A DNA stretch of 57,060 nucleotides from Anaerolineales bacterium. Lineage in GTDB: Bacteria; Chloroflexota; Anaerolineae; Anaerolineales; Villigracilaceae. The position numbers and the translations under genes were made by a program. The DNA lies in the NCBI GenBank assembly GCA_024710905.1, contig JANJTV010000041.1:1-57060 (forward strand), in the 5' to 3' direction. Shown here piece by piece: positions 42,913 to 51,721 of this stretch. The notes beneath the pieces are model-generated. The model had not been told where the DNA came from. It did no database searches and was given only the letters and a program-made list of their open reading frames with translations. Position 1 is the first letter of the stretch. Every line of letters starts with the position of its first letter.

Positions 42913-44267
42913 ATTAAGCGTATTCGCAAGATTCGCTTTGTCCCCGGCTGGACGGCAGCCACCTCCGCGCGCCGCAAACCGACCACCCAGGCAATTTCAT
43001 CATCCAGTGTCACGACAGGCCAGGTCCCTCGCATCCGTCGGGGAATTTTCAGGTTGACAAATAGGTCAGATAGTTTGACTGATTTTCCATTCATCCCCAA
43101 CGGGCAAAAATAATCCCCGGCTCGTGCCGGGCGAACAGCCAGCCTGCCGATTACAGATTCCGCATCCAGCCAGGCGGTCCATTCATCCTCGGGCCGGTAG
43201 TCTGCAAAAGCCACTGGCTCACAAAGTAGACGCCAGCCGTTTGGCAATTCATGCCACTCGCCGCGGGCGATATCCAATTCCATGATTACCAGCGGGAAAT
43301 TACCACGAGGCAAATCCGCTTCGTAAGCAGCCAGGTAGAGAGTGTCCCCTTCACGCAGCAGGGCCAGGCCGCCGGTGAAGTCGCCATCCTTCAACGCCGT
43401 TGATCGAACAAGGGCACCAAAATCCACATCCCGCAGGCCAGGGCGTAGGGAAAATGCCGCCCGCCGCAGCAGGTTGCGCCGCATGGCTTCAGGCTGGCGT
43501 AACAGGTTTTGGTAGTCAAACGCAATATACCCAACCCCTGTTGCTTTTACGCAAGCCTGCCAGGTTTCGTCCAGCAGGTTATTCAATAGCTCAAAATCAC
43601 CCTGCAATGAATTCGCGGTACGCACCAGCGCCGCCCGCACCTGCGGATTGTATGTCTCCAGCAAGGGAATCAATTCGTGCCGCAGCCGGTTACGGAAGTA
43701 GGTTGTGTCTGCGTTGCTCGCATCCAGCCGAAAATCCAGCCCCTTGGCGTGGCACACCGCCTCGGTTTCGGACCGCGTCAGGTGCAGGATTGGCCGGATG
43801 AGCGGAATCCGATCATCAAACTCTGTCAACAGGGTTTGACCGAGCATGCCCTTTAATCCACTTAACCCCGCTCCGCGCAGGAAATGCATTAACACCGTTT
43901 CAGCTTGATCGTCGGCGGTATGCGCCACTGCGACTGCCGCAGCGCCACGCTCGCGCGCCACACGAAACAGGAAAGTGTAACGCAGCTTGCGCGCCGCCTC
44001 CTCCGGCGAAAGGCGTTGCCCAGCGGCATAAGCAGCCACATCGGCCGAGTCATTCGTAAACAGCATGCCAAGTTTTTCGGCAACCGCCCGGACGTGGGCC
44101 TCGTCGGCATCGGCTTCTGGGCGCAGTTGGTGGTTAAAGTGTGCCACAATCAGCGCCTGACCGGTTTCGCGCAACAGGGCCAGCAGGGCCAGGGAATCAG
44201 CCCCGCCGGACACACCCACCACCAGCGGGCTAATTGGGGGAAGTGCAAACGGGGTAAGGATGCTCAT
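42897..44267 (-). CDS. tilS: tRNA(Ile)-lysidine synthetase TilS
   Basis: 456 residues. TilS adds lysine to C34 of tRNA-Ile2 so it reads AUA as Ile. N-terminal PP-loop VGVSGGADSLALLALLRE; HFNHQLRPEADADEAHV; VAVAHTADDQAETVLMHFLRGAGLSGLKGM. C-terminal TilS_C at about 360-456. Essential enzyme. Follows the methylmalonyl-CoA epimerase gene by 24 bases. Confidence 0.95.
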   Translation of the reverse strand: MSILTPFALPPISPLVVGVSGGADSLALLALLRETGQALIVAHFNHQLRPEADADEAHVRAVAEKLGMLFTNDSADVAAYAAGQRLSPEEAARKLRYTFLFRVARERGAAAVAVAHTADDQAETVLMHFLRGAGLSGLKGMLGQTLLTEFDDRIPLIRPILHLTRSETEAVCHAKGLDFRLDASNADTTYFRNRLRHELIPLLETYNPQVRAALVRTANSLQGDFELLNNLLDETWQACVKATGVGYIAFDYQNLLRQPEAMRRNLLRRAAFSLRPGLRDVDFGALVRSTALKDGDFTGGLALLREGDTLYLAAYEADLPRGNFPLVIMELDIARGEWHELPNGWRLLCEPVAFADYRPEDEWTAWLDAESVIGRLAVRPARAGDYFCPLGMNGKSVKLSDLFVNLKIPRRMRGTWPVVTLDDEIAWVVGLRRAEVAAVQPGTKRILRIRLIHTGG

Positions 44268-44291
44268 GATTGACGCAAGAATCTTCCGAAA

Positions 44292-44696
44292 TCAGACCTG
44301 GTATAGCTCTACCAGCACCCCGCCCGTGGATTCGGGGTGGATGAAGGCATAATGCTTGCCGTCAGCGGCGGTACGTGGTTCTTCGTTAATCAAGCGAACG
44401 TTCTTTTCTTTTAATTTCGCCAGCATGCCAAGGATGTCATCCACCTCCAGGCAGATGTGATGCATGCCCGGGCCGCGCTTGGCCAGGTATTTGGCAATCC
44501 CGGAGTCGTCACTGGTCGGCATCACCAGTTCCACCTCCGCGCCAGCCAACGGCAGGAAGGCCACCTGGCTCTTTTCGGCGGGTACATCGCGCAGTTCGTG
44601 CAGGTTCATCCCGAGCGCATCGCGCCAGAACGACAGGGATTTTTCCATATCATCGACCACAACGGCAACATGATTGATAGCAGTGACTTTCGGCAT
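44292..44696 (-). CDS. mce: Methylmalonyl-CoA epimerase
   Basis: 134 residues of a VOC-fold protein. It converts (2S)- and (2R)-methylmalonyl-CoA. Metal ligands lie in INHVAVVVDDMEKSLSFW (His8), MHHICLEVDDI (His) and the C-terminal GGVLVELYQ (Glu). The R-G-P-G-M-H-H-I-C-L-E-V core is the family signature. It works with the mutase at 46081-47733, which together convert propionyl-CoA-derived units to succinyl-CoA or the reverse. Confidence 0.93.
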   Translation of the reverse strand: MPKVTAINHVAVVVDDMEKSLSFWRDALGMNLHELRDVPAEKSQVAFLPLAGAEVELVMPTSDDSGIAKYLAKRGPGMHHICLEVDDILGMLAKLKEKNVRLINEEPRTAADGKHYAFIHPESTGGVLVELYQV

Positions 44697-44765
44697 GGTT
44701 GTCTCCTCAACAGGGGTTCCCTGAATTCTACTGCCGAAAGTGATGAATTACAAACAGAGAAACAA

Positions 44766-44795
44766 AAACGGCCTCCTGTTTTCAGGAGGCCGTTT
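44766..44795 (-). terminator. Terminator of the 49-residue membrane protein gene
   Basis: AAACGGCCTCCTG (44766-44778) pairs with CAGGAGGCCGTTT (44783-44795), loop TTTT. On the minus strand a T5 run follows. Confidence 0.88.
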
Positions 44796-44807
44796 GACAA
44801 ACAACGA

Positions 44808-44957
44808 TTAGCGGTCGAGGAACAGGAAAACCGCTACCGCAATGGCCAGGATGGCCGTGACTATAGACGGCAGGGAAAACACACCCAACCCGGCAATGCC
44901 GGCAAGCAAGAAATACACGATCAGTAACCAGGTCGAGATTTTGGTCGGCATTTTCAT
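44808..44957 (-). CDS. 49-residue double-helix membrane protein (short gene)
   Basis: Reads M-K-M-P-T-K-I-S-T-W-L-L-I-V-Y-F, a helix of about 14 residues, then a short turn and a second helix S-I-V-T-A-I-L-A-I-A-V-A-V-F-L-F ending L-D-R. AAAGGAGAACAGTT before the ATG at 44957 is an excellent ribosome site, and a terminator follows 13 bases after the stop. Too short for most pipelines. Function unknown. Confidence 0.75.
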   Translation of the reverse strand: MKMPTKISTWLLIVYFLLAGIAGLGVFSLPSIVTAILAIAVAVFLFLDR

Positions 44958-45042
44958 AACTGTTCTCCTTTGGGTTAGAACAACGGCTCCCGCGAGCCTG
45001 TCACCCTATACAACACCTGGTTTTCGAGCAGGTTACACTTTT

Positions 45043-45540
45043 TTATTTCTCGGTCAATTTCAAAAAGCCCAGCAGCCCCCACAAACCACGCATCAGTTTA
45101 TGCGCCCCATCCGGGTACAGGTACTGGTTCGGGCAGCTGCCGGGGATGACCACAATCCCATTTTCATGACAGGCCTGCACCGCGGCCGCCGAAACACTGC
45201 TCGCCGAAGCCATCAGGCCGGGCCGCACCCCCATCATGCAATGCATCCAGACATGCTTGATCCCCAATTGGATGCATTCCTGCACGATTTGTTCCGTGAC
45301 AGCGGGTTTCGCCAAGATAAAAACTGCATCCGGTTTCTCAGGGATGTCGCGCAGGCTCCCGAAGCACGGTTCGCCATTAAACCGGTCCAGCCGCGGGTTG
45401 ACGGGTGACACCCGGTAACCGGCCTGTTTAAATCGCTCATAAGCCAGATTACAGCCTGTCTCGCGGCGGTCCGAAACACCCACTACGGCAACATGCTTCT
45501 GGGCCAGAAAGCCCTTAACCAATTCATCGAGTATATTCAT
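45043..45540 (-). CDS. CoA-binding Rossmann-fold protein (YccU-like)
   Basis: 165 residues from ATG 45540 (CGGAGAAATCCC upstream). The succinyl-CoA-synthetase-type CoA-binding domain: HVAVVGVSDRRETGCNLAYERFKQAGYRVSPVNPRLDRFNGEPCFGSL, later AVFILAKPAVTEQIVQECIQLGIKHVWMHCMMG and a C-terminal PGSCPNQYL. These proteins bind CoA or acyl-CoA and may regulate acylation; the partner is unknown. Confidence 0.85.
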   Translation of the reverse strand: MNILDELVKGFLAQKHVAVVGVSDRRETGCNLAYERFKQAGYRVSPVNPRLDRFNGEPCFGSLRDIPEKPDAVFILAKPAVTEQIVQECIQLGIKHVWMHCMMGVRPGLMASASSVSAAAVQACHENGIVVIPGSCPNQYLYPDGAHKLMRGLWGLLGFLKLTEK

Positions 45541-45718
45541 GGGATTTCTCCGTTTAAAAAGATTAACCGGCACCCGATTGCGCCGGTTCGGGAATAACGA
45601 AATGAATACATACAATTGATTATAGACCTGGCATGCACTCGAGAAAAGTGACGAAGATCACCTTACAAAGCTTTCCGCGAGTCCACCGAAAGTGCTATGA
45701 TGGAGTCAGGAGGGCACC

Positions 45719-46084
45719 ATGAAAACAACCAGTAAGTTTTTGCTCTGGACCCCGCGCATCCTGGGCATCCTGTTTGTGCTTTTCATCAGCCTGTTTGCGC
45801 TGGATATTTTTGAGATGGGACTTGGCCCGCTCGAAACACTGATCGGGCTGGTCATGCACCTGCTGCCATCCATTGTCCTAACTGTGGGCATCCTGCTGGC
45901 CTGGAGGTGGTACTGGCCAGGCGCGGTGGCGTTTGTCGGCTGGGTCGTCTGGTATGTCAGCAACATTGACAACAGGGATTGGCTGGGTATCGTCCTTCTG
46001 GTCATCATCCCGCTACTCATCGCAGCGCTGTATTTTACAGACTGGCTCATAGCACAAAAAGCGCACTCGCAACAACCAGCCTAA
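45719..46084 (+). CDS. Four-helix membrane protein
   Basis: 121 residues with hydrophobic segments at about 8-28, 38-60, 66-84 and 88-108. The [16 protein letters not shown] turn is a recognisable conserved block of DUF7670-like proteins. AGGAGGGCACC before the ATG and a TATGAT -10 upstream. Its TAA overlaps the TAG of the convergent mutase gene. Confidence 0.75.
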   Translation: MKTTSKFLLWTPRILGILFVLFISLFALDIFEMGLGPLETLIGLVMHLLPSIVLTVGILLAWRWYWPGAVAFVGWVVWYVSNIDNRDWLGIVLLVIIPLLIAALYFTDWLIAQKAHSQQPA

Positions 46085-47733
46085 AAGCCTTCGGCCACAA
46101 ACTCGCCCCACACCCCGCGCAAGATGTTACAGACCTCGCCCAGGGTAATGTCATTTTGCGCACATTCGATAAACAGGGGCATCAGGTTTTCGCTGCCTTT
46201 TGCAGCAGACTCCAGTCGAGTGAGCAGTTCGGCAGTTCGCCCCGCGTCTCGCCGGGCACGGATGGCCGTCAGGCGCGCCCGCGCTTCGGCTTCGATGCTC
46301 GGGTCAATCACCTGGCGTTCGAGAGAAATTTCCTCCTCGATCTCGAACTGGTTCACGCCGACGACAATCTGCTCGCCACTTTCAATGGCCTTCTGGGCAG
46401 CATACGCCGCCTCCTGGATTTCGTTCTGCATGTAGCCACGCTCAACAGCAATGGTTGCACCGCCCATGTCATCAATTTTCTGGATATATCCCAACGCCTG
46501 GCGTTCCAGCTCATCGGTTAGATGTTCAATGAGATATGCCCCTGCCAATGGGTCAACCGAATCAGCCACACCCGACTCGTAGGCAAGGATTTGTTGCGTA
46601 CGCAGGGCCACTCGCACCGATTTTTCGGTTGGCAGCCAAAGGGCTTCGTCCATACTGTTGGTGTGCAAGCTTTGCGTGCCGCCCAACACTGCCGAAAGCG
46701 CCTGCACTGTAACCCGGACAACATTATTTTCCGGTTGCTGGGCCGTGAGTGTGGAACCAGCTGTCTGGGTATGGAAGCGCAATTGCCAGGAAGCCGGTTT
46801 TTGGGCTTTAAAGCGTTCGCGCATAATTCGTGCCCACATCCGCCGCGCCGCCCGGAATTTGGCCACTTCTTCCAATAAGTTATTATGTGCGTTAAAGAAG
46901 AAGGATAGCTGCGGCGCAAAGGAGTCGACATCCAACCCAGCATCCAGGGCGGCCTGCACATAGGCCATGCCGTTGGCCAGGGTAAAAGCAACCTCCTGTG
47001 CCGCCGTGGAACCTGCCTCGCGGATGTGGTACCCGGAAATTGAAATGGTGTTCCAGTTGGGCACTTCGCGCGCGCAGAACTGGAAAATGTCAGTGATCAA
47101 CCGCATGGAAGGGCCAGGTGGGAAGATATATGTCCCACGCGCCACATATTCCTTCAGGATGTCATTTTGGATCGTGCCGCGCAGGTCTTTCATTTCGGCA
47201 CCCTGGCGCCTGGCTACAGCAATATACATGGCCAGTAGCACCCCGGCCGGGGCATTGATGGTCATGCTGGTGGAAACTTGATCAAGCGGGATCTGGTCGA
47301 AGAGGGTGGCCATATCATCGATAGAAGAAATTGCCACGCCAACCTTGCCCACTTCACCCAGCGCCATCGGGTCATCTGCGTCGTAGCCGATCTGGGTGGG
47401 TAGGTCAAACGCGACCGAAAGGCCGGTCTGACCGTTTTCAAGTAGGTAACGGTAACGCTTGTTCGACTCTGCCGCAGTGGAGAAACCGGCATACTGGCGC
47501 ATCGTCCAGAAGCGGCCGCGGTACATGGTAGGCTGCACCCCGCGGGTGTAAGGATACTCGCCGGGAAAGCCCAACCTTTCAGCGTAGGATGAGTCTTCGA
47601 TAATGGGATACAAGACTGGGGGGAGTTCAATCCCCGAACTGGTCAGGAAACGGGATTTGCGCTCGGGGAAGCGATCAACCGATTTTTTGTGTGTATTTTC
47701 TTTCCAACGCTTATATTCTTCACTGATGGACAT
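46081..47733 (-). CDS. Methylmalonyl-CoA mutase, large-subunit catalytic domain
   Basis: 550 residues from ATG 47733. The enzyme isomerises methylmalonyl-CoA and succinyl-CoA with adenosylcobalamin. The N-terminal block [61 protein letters not shown] and [17 protein letters not shown] are diagnostic. The B12-binding domain is absent, so a separate small subunit is needed, not found here. MeaB-type chaperone also absent. Forms a pathway with the epimerase at 44292. Confidence 0.95.
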   Translation of the reverse strand: MSISEEYKRWKENTHKKSVDRFPERKSRFLTSSGIELPPVLYPIIEDSSYAERLGFPGEYPYTRGVQPTMYRGRFWTMRQYAGFSTAAESNKRYRYLLENGQTGLSVAFDLPTQIGYDADDPMALGEVGKVGVAISSIDDMATLFDQIPLDQVSTSMTINAPAGVLLAMYIAVARRQGAEMKDLRGTIQNDILKEYVARGTYIFPPGPSMRLITDIFQFCAREVPNWNTISISGYHIREAGSTAAQEVAFTLANGMAYVQAALDAGLDVDSFAPQLSFFFNAHNNLLEEVAKFRAARRMWARIMRERFKAQKPASWQLRFHTQTAGSTLTAQQPENNVVRVTVQALSAVLGGTQSLHTNSMDEALWLPTEKSVRVALRTQQILAYESGVADSVDPLAGAYLIEHLTDELERQALGYIQKIDDMGGATIAVERGYMQNEIQEAAYAAQKAIESGEQIVVGVNQFEIEEEISLERQVIDPSIEAEARARLTAIRARRDAGRTAELLTRLESAAKGSENLMPLFIECAQNDITLGEVCNILRGVWGEFVAEGF

Positions 47734-47885
47734 GCTGTTTTCTCCACTCACGCTACGGGTTTCAAGAATCTGCCCTTCATTTTACAGCCTTTCAAACCTC
47801 CTGGCATGGGCAAGGTGTCACCATATGCAACGGAAAATATCACATCTGGTAAAGAAGGCGGTTCGGGTGTAAACTATCGGGCGCT

Positions 47886-49124
47886 ATGGTCATTGAAAAT
47901 CACTTCCTGCAATTGGTTTTGGTTCTTGTTATCATCCTTCCCGCAGCAAAGCTCGCCGGGTGGGTAGCCGTCCAACTCGGCCAACCGTCAGTGCTGGGAA
48001 AACTTCTGATCGGAGTCCTTCTCGGGCCCTCCTTATTAAACATCCTGCATGCGCCCATCTTTGGCGGGAACGAGATTTTGCCGGAGACGATTAAGGAATT
48101 GGGCGAACTGGGCGTGCTGATGCTGATGTTCATTGCCGGTTTGGAACTGGATATTTCCGAAATGCGTCAATCGGGCAAGGTTTCCGTGCTGGCGGGTACG
48201 TTGGGTGTCGTTGCCCCGGTGCTGCTCGGCTGGGGCGCAGGGATATTGTTTGGACTTTCGCACCCGGCAGCCATTTTCCTCGGGCTGACGCTGGGGGCCA
48301 CTTCCGTGTCCATTTCGGCGCAGACACTGATGGAAATGAACGTTTTACGCAGTAAGGTTGGCCTGGGTCTGCTGGGCGCAGCTGTGTTTGACGATATGCT
48401 CGTCATTTTACTGCTTTCCATTTTCACTGGCCTGGTCAGTGGGGGAGGTAGCGCCCTGGATATCATGTTGGTGATTGTCAAAATGGTGGGCTACCTGGCC
48501 CTGGCGCTTGCCTTTGGGCGCTTCTTGTTACCCCCTATTCTCAACTGGGTTAAACACCTTCCCATCAGCCAGAATACCCTTTCGCTGGCCGTCTTCATCA
48601 TGCTTGCCTTCGGCCTGTTGGCCGAGCTACTCGGCGGCATGGCGGCCATCACCGGTGCTTTCCTGGCCGGGTTAATGTTCTCGCAAACCAGTGAGCGGGA
48701 TAACATCATGAGCCGTATTTCAGCAGTCGCTTACGGTTTCTTCGTACCGATCTTTTTTATCAATATTGGCTTGAATACTGACCTGCGCACTGTGGGCAGC
48801 GCTCTTGGCCTGGCCGGGGTGGTTATCCTGGTTGCCATCATTGGAAAGCTGATCGGGGCAGGGTTGGGGGCCCGGCTCAGCGGCTTTTCTTGGCTGGAGA
48901 GTACCCAGCTCGGTACTGGAATGATTTCGCGGGGCGAGGTCGGCCTGATCCTGGCTGCCATAGGTGAAAAGATCGGCGTGATGGACCAGGCAACCTTTGC
49001 TGCCATTGTTGCCATGATTGTCGTAACGACCCTGATCACCCCCCTGGCCCTGCGCCTGACATTCAATGACGCAATCACACGCCTGTTTACCAAACCGTTG
49101 CCAGTACAGGAGAAACCTGCATGA
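47886..49124 (+). CDS. CPA2-type cation/proton antiporter (KefB-like membrane part)
   Basis: 412 residues with about 11-12 transmembrane segments and no TrkA-N/RCK domain. Typical blocks: LGQPSVLGKLLIGVLLGPSLLNI, ELGVLMLMFIAGLELD, ATSVSISAQTLMEMNVL, LGAAVFDDMLVILLLSI (with the Asp-Asp of the transport site), and GFFVPIFFINIGLNTD, GTGMISRGEVGLILAAIG. Exchanges Na+ or K+ for H+. A TAAACT -10 lies 10 bases before the ATG, so the leader is very short. Overlaps the PII-like gene by ATGA. Confidence 0.9.
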   Translation: MVIENHFLQLVLVLVIILPAAKLAGWVAVQLGQPSVLGKLLIGVLLGPSLLNILHAPIFGGNEILPETIKELGELGVLMLMFIAGLELDISEMRQSGKVSVLAGTLGVVAPVLLGWGAGILFGLSHPAAIFLGLTLGATSVSISAQTLMEMNVLRSKVGLGLLGAAVFDDMLVILLLSIFTGLVSGGGSALDIMLVIVKMVGYLALALAFGRFLLPPILNWVKHLPISQNTLSLAVFIMLAFGLLAELLGGMAAITGAFLAGLMFSQTSERDNIMSRISAVAYGFFVPIFFINIGLNTDLRTVGSALGLAGVVILVAIIGKLIGAGLGARLSGFSWLESTQLGTGMISRGEVGLILAAIGEKIGVMDQATFAAIVAMIVVTTLITPLALRLTFNDAITRLFTKPLPVQEKPA

Positions 49125-49480
49125 GCATGATTTTGCTTGTCCTTTACGATGCCAATAAATTGCGCGATGTCATGGCAGCCTGGAGCGAAGCCGGGGTAGG
49201 TGGGATGACTATCCTGGAAAGCACCGGGCTGGGACGCATCCCCGAGAAAAGAATGCGCGATGACATCCCGCTCATGCCAGATTTGAAGGATTTTTTCCTG
49301 CCCACCCCCAGACATCCTGGCAAAACCATTTTTACTGTGGTTGAGAATGAAACGACTGTCGACACAGTAATTGCTGCCACCGAACAGGTGCTGGGAGATC
49401 TAAACAAGCCGCACACCGGGCTGCTGGTGGTGCTCCCAACCACCCGGCTGGTTGGCCACAACAAAGAAAAAACCCTCTGA
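49121..49480 (+). CDS. PII-like regulatory protein
   Basis: 119 residues with the beta-alpha-beta pattern of PII/CutA folds: MSMILLVLYDANKLRDVMAAWSEAGVGGMTILESTGLGR, a T-loop-like middle (residues 37-62), and GKTIFTVVENETTVDTVIAATEQVLGDLNKPHTGLLVVLP. The uridylylated Tyr of GlnB is absent. Start overlaps the antiporter stop (49121-49124), so it likely gates the antiporter in answer to a nucleotide. SbtB, which regulates the bicarbonate transporter SbtA, is a known comparison. Confidence 0.75.
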   Translation: MSMILLVLYDANKLRDVMAAWSEAGVGGMTILESTGLGRIPEKRMRDDIPLMPDLKDFFLPTPRHPGKTIFTVVENETTVDTVIAATEQVLGDLNKPHTGLLVVLPTTRLVGHNKEKTL

Positions 49481-49500
49481 ACACAAAAGATACACAGTTC

Positions 49501-49535
49501 TCCCCTTCCCTGCCTGAATTGGGAAGGGGATTTTT
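49501..49535 (+). terminator. Terminator after the PII-like gene
   Basis: TCCCCTTCCC (49501-49510) pairs with GGGAAGGGGA (49521-49530), loop of ten, then T5. Confidence 0.88.
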
Positions 49536-49599
49536 GTTCTTGCCTTCCGTCCCACAAAAAAACCGACGAATGTCACATGTACCAGGCTGGTAAGGATGC

Positions 49600-49605
49600 T
49601 ACACT
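49600..49605 (+). promoter_or_regulatory. -10 box (TACACT) of the Cys-Ala-tail/radical SAM cluster
   Basis: TACACT lies 35 bases before the ATG at 49641; a -35 match is weak. GCGGAGGTG supplies a ribosome site at 49626-49634. No further promoter is apparent within 49641-55250, where gaps are 4 to 25 bases or overlaps. Confidence 0.45.
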
Positions 49606-49640
49606 GAAAATTGGACGTTTCTTAACGCGGAGGTGCGTTT

Positions 49641-50039
49641 ATGGGAAGAACTTTTGCATTTATTGGGGCAGGCATCCTATTGCTTGTCGGGTTGTGCTTG
49701 GTTGGCTATGCCGCACTAGCATTCATTGGCAGCACCAGCGCCCAAGGTGACTCCAGCTGGCTGGGGCTGGGCGTGGCATTGGGTATTTTTGGGTTGCTGC
49801 TCATCACGGGTGCTGCCGGACTGGTCTGGCTCGGTATGCGTGGGCAGAAGACCGAAATCGTCCAACAGGTAAACATGCAAATGGACCTCCCCGGCCAAAC
49901 CAAAGTGGAACAACTGAAATGCCGGTCCTGTGGCGGCGTGATTACTTCCAAGGATATCCAGATTATGGCTGGTGCTCCGGTTGTCAGCTGCCCGTTTTGC
50001 CAGACCACCTACCAGCTGACCGAAGAACCCAAGTGGTAG
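49641..50039 (+). CDS. Two-helix membrane protein with C-terminal zinc ribbon
   Basis: 132 residues. Two membrane helices (about 5-27 and 40-66) are followed by a linker and a zinc ribbon CRSCGGVI ... CPFCQTTY (about 95-123) in the cytoplasm. First gene of a tight set with the Cys-Ala-tail membrane protein. Zinc ribbons often act as docking modules. Family not recognised. Confidence 0.75.
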   Translation: MGRTFAFIGAGILLLVGLCLVGYAALAFIGSTSAQGDSSWLGLGVALGIFGLLLITGAAGLVWLGMRGQKTEIVQQVNMQMDLPGQTKVEQLKCRSCGGVITSKDIQIMAGAPVVSCPFCQTTYQLTEEPKW

Positions 50040-50064
50040 GGCAACCATACGGAGCACGAGTAAT

Positions 50065-51717
50065 ATGAAACCTAAACTGCTCGCTTTCATTAGCATAACC
50101 TTGCTGGCATTCCTGTTCACCAATCCGGTCTTTGCACAGAACTATTCTTTTGGGTTAGATCGCGAAGTCGTCCATGTCTACGCAAATGATGACGGCACTA
50201 TTGATGTTGAGTACTCGTTTACATTTAGCAATTCTCCCGGGGCATCACCCATCGATTTTGTAGATGTCGGCCTGCCCAACAACAATTACAACCTGGGCAA
50301 CATCACAGCGGATTTGGACGGCAACCCGGTGGCGGTGACAGGGGATTACCAGGGAGAGGGTTGCTGCGGTGTAGCCGTGGAGTTACGAAGCCGGGCAATC
50401 CCTCCGGGAGCCAGCGGGACGGTGAATGTTCGCATCCCGGGTATTGAGAAAATGCTCTATCCTGATGACGAAGACAGCCAGTATGCCAGCCTTGTCTTCT
50501 CCCCAACCTGGTTTGGTTCGAGTTATGTACGTGGCCAAACGGACCTGACCCTAATCCTTCACCTGCCACCCGGCGTACAACCTGAAGAACCCAAGTACCA
50601 CGTCCCGAGTAGCAACTGGCCGGGGAACACAGAGCCAATTTACGGCTTTGATGGCGAAGATCGCATTACCTACACCTGGCGCAGCAGCGCCGCCAATGGT
50701 TATACGCAATATTATTTTGGTTCATCTTTCCCCCGCCAGTACGTTCCCGCCGACGCCATTTATACGCCTTCTGTTTTCGACCGATTGGGTATCCTACCGG
50801 AAGATATGATCGGGTTTGCCATGATGTGCTGTTTTGGTGGCCTATTTTTTGGGTTACCCATCATGGGCGCAGTACAGGCCAATCGGCGCAAAATGCAATA
50901 CCTTCCGCCAAAGGTTTCAATTGAAGGGCACGGCATCAAACGCGGCCTGACAGCTGTCGAGGCCGCCATCCTGATGGGCCAGCCGCTGGAAAAAATCATG
51001 ACCATGATCCTGTTTGGCGTCATCAAGAAAAATGCCGCACAGGTCGAAAAACGTGATCCGCTGGAACTTTCCATTATCAAAGATGGCCTGGGAAACCTGC
51101 GCGAATACGAAAGGGAATTCCTGGATGCCTTCAAGGAAAAAGACAGCCCCAATCGCCGTAAAGTCCTGCAAACCATGGCAGTTGGGCTGGTCAAAGAGGT
51201 GACCAACAAGATGAAAGGCTTCAGCCGCAAGGAAACCATTGAGTATTACACCAGCATCAATGAAAAAGCGTGGCAGCAAATTGCAGCGGCTGGCACACCC
51301 GAAATCCAGAGCCAGATGCTCGAGGATGCGCTCGAATGGACCATGCTCGATAAGGATTATGACACCCGCACCCGACGAACATTTACCGGCCCCGTCTTCA
51401 TGCCAACCTGGTGGGGACGCTACGACCCGGTCTACCGGCAAGCTGCAGGTCCCATGCCAACACTACAGGGCACACAAGGCTCAGGCGGCGGGAAAGCCTC
51501 CCTGCCTGGCGCGGATTTTGCCGCCTCGGTGGTTACCAATACCCAGACCTTTGCACAACGCGTCCTGGGTGGTGGTTTTGCGGAGTCGGTCACCCAGGTA
51601 ACCAATCCGCCTCCTAAACCTTCCTCGTCGCGTGGATACCGGGGCAGCGGCGGTGGGTGCGCCTGTGCCTGCGCTTGTGCCGGCTGTGCCTGCGCTTGTG
51701 CCGGCGGCGGACGGTAA
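50065..51717 (+). CDS. DUF2207-like secreted/membrane protein with a Cys-Ala repeat tail, candidate modification substrate
   Basis: 550 residues. Signal peptide (1-24, cut after VFA), a beta-rich outside domain (about 28-245), one or two membrane segments (about 250-272, MIGFAMMCCFGGLFFGLPIMGA), a helical domain (about 290-450), then a Gly/Ser/Pro-rich linker. The last 22 residues are three Gly, four Cys-Ala pairs, Gly, three Cys-Ala pairs, three Gly and Arg, with cysteines at 532, 534, 536, 538, 541, 543 and 545. The core looks like DUF2207 membrane proteins, whose usual tails are Gly/Ser-rich without Cys. Next to a PqqD-radical SAM-SPASM enzyme, the tail is probably modified (inference). 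Confidence 0.82.
   Translation: MKPKLLAFISITLLAFLFTNPVFAQNYSFGLDREVVHVYANDDGTIDVEYSFTFSNSPGASPIDFVDVGLPNNNYNLGNITADLDGNPVAVTGDYQGEGCCGVAVELRSRAIPPGASGTVNVRIPGIEKMLYPDDEDSQYASLVFSPTWFGSSYVRGQTDLTLILHLPPGVQPEEPKYHVPSSNWPGNTEPIYGFDGEDRITYTWRSSAANGYTQYYFGSSFPRQYVPADAIYTPSVFDRLGILPEDMIGFAMMCCFGGLFFGLPIMGAVQANRRKMQYLPPKVSIEGHGIKRGLTAVEAAILMGQPLEKIMTMILFGVIKKNAAQVEKRDPLELSIIKDGLGNLREYEREFLDAFKEKDSPNRRKVLQTMAVGLVKEVTNKMKGFSRKETIEYYTSINEKAWQQIAAAGTPEIQSQMLEDALEWTMLDKDYDTRTRRTFTGPVFMPTWWGRYDPVYRQAAGPMPTLQGTQGSGGGKASLPGADFAASVVTNTQTFAQRVLGGGFAESVTQVTNPPPKPSSSRGYRGSGGGCACACACAGCACACAGGGR
51664..51705 (+). repeat. 21-base direct repeat encoding the Cys-Ala tail
   Basis: The unit TGTGCCTGCGCTTGTGCCGGC occurs twice in a row, identical, at 51664-51684 and 51685-51705. 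Each encodes three Cys-Ala pairs and a Gly. The tail has therefore grown by exact duplication, so its length could vary between strains. Confidence 0.9.
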
Positions 51718-51721
51718 CAGC

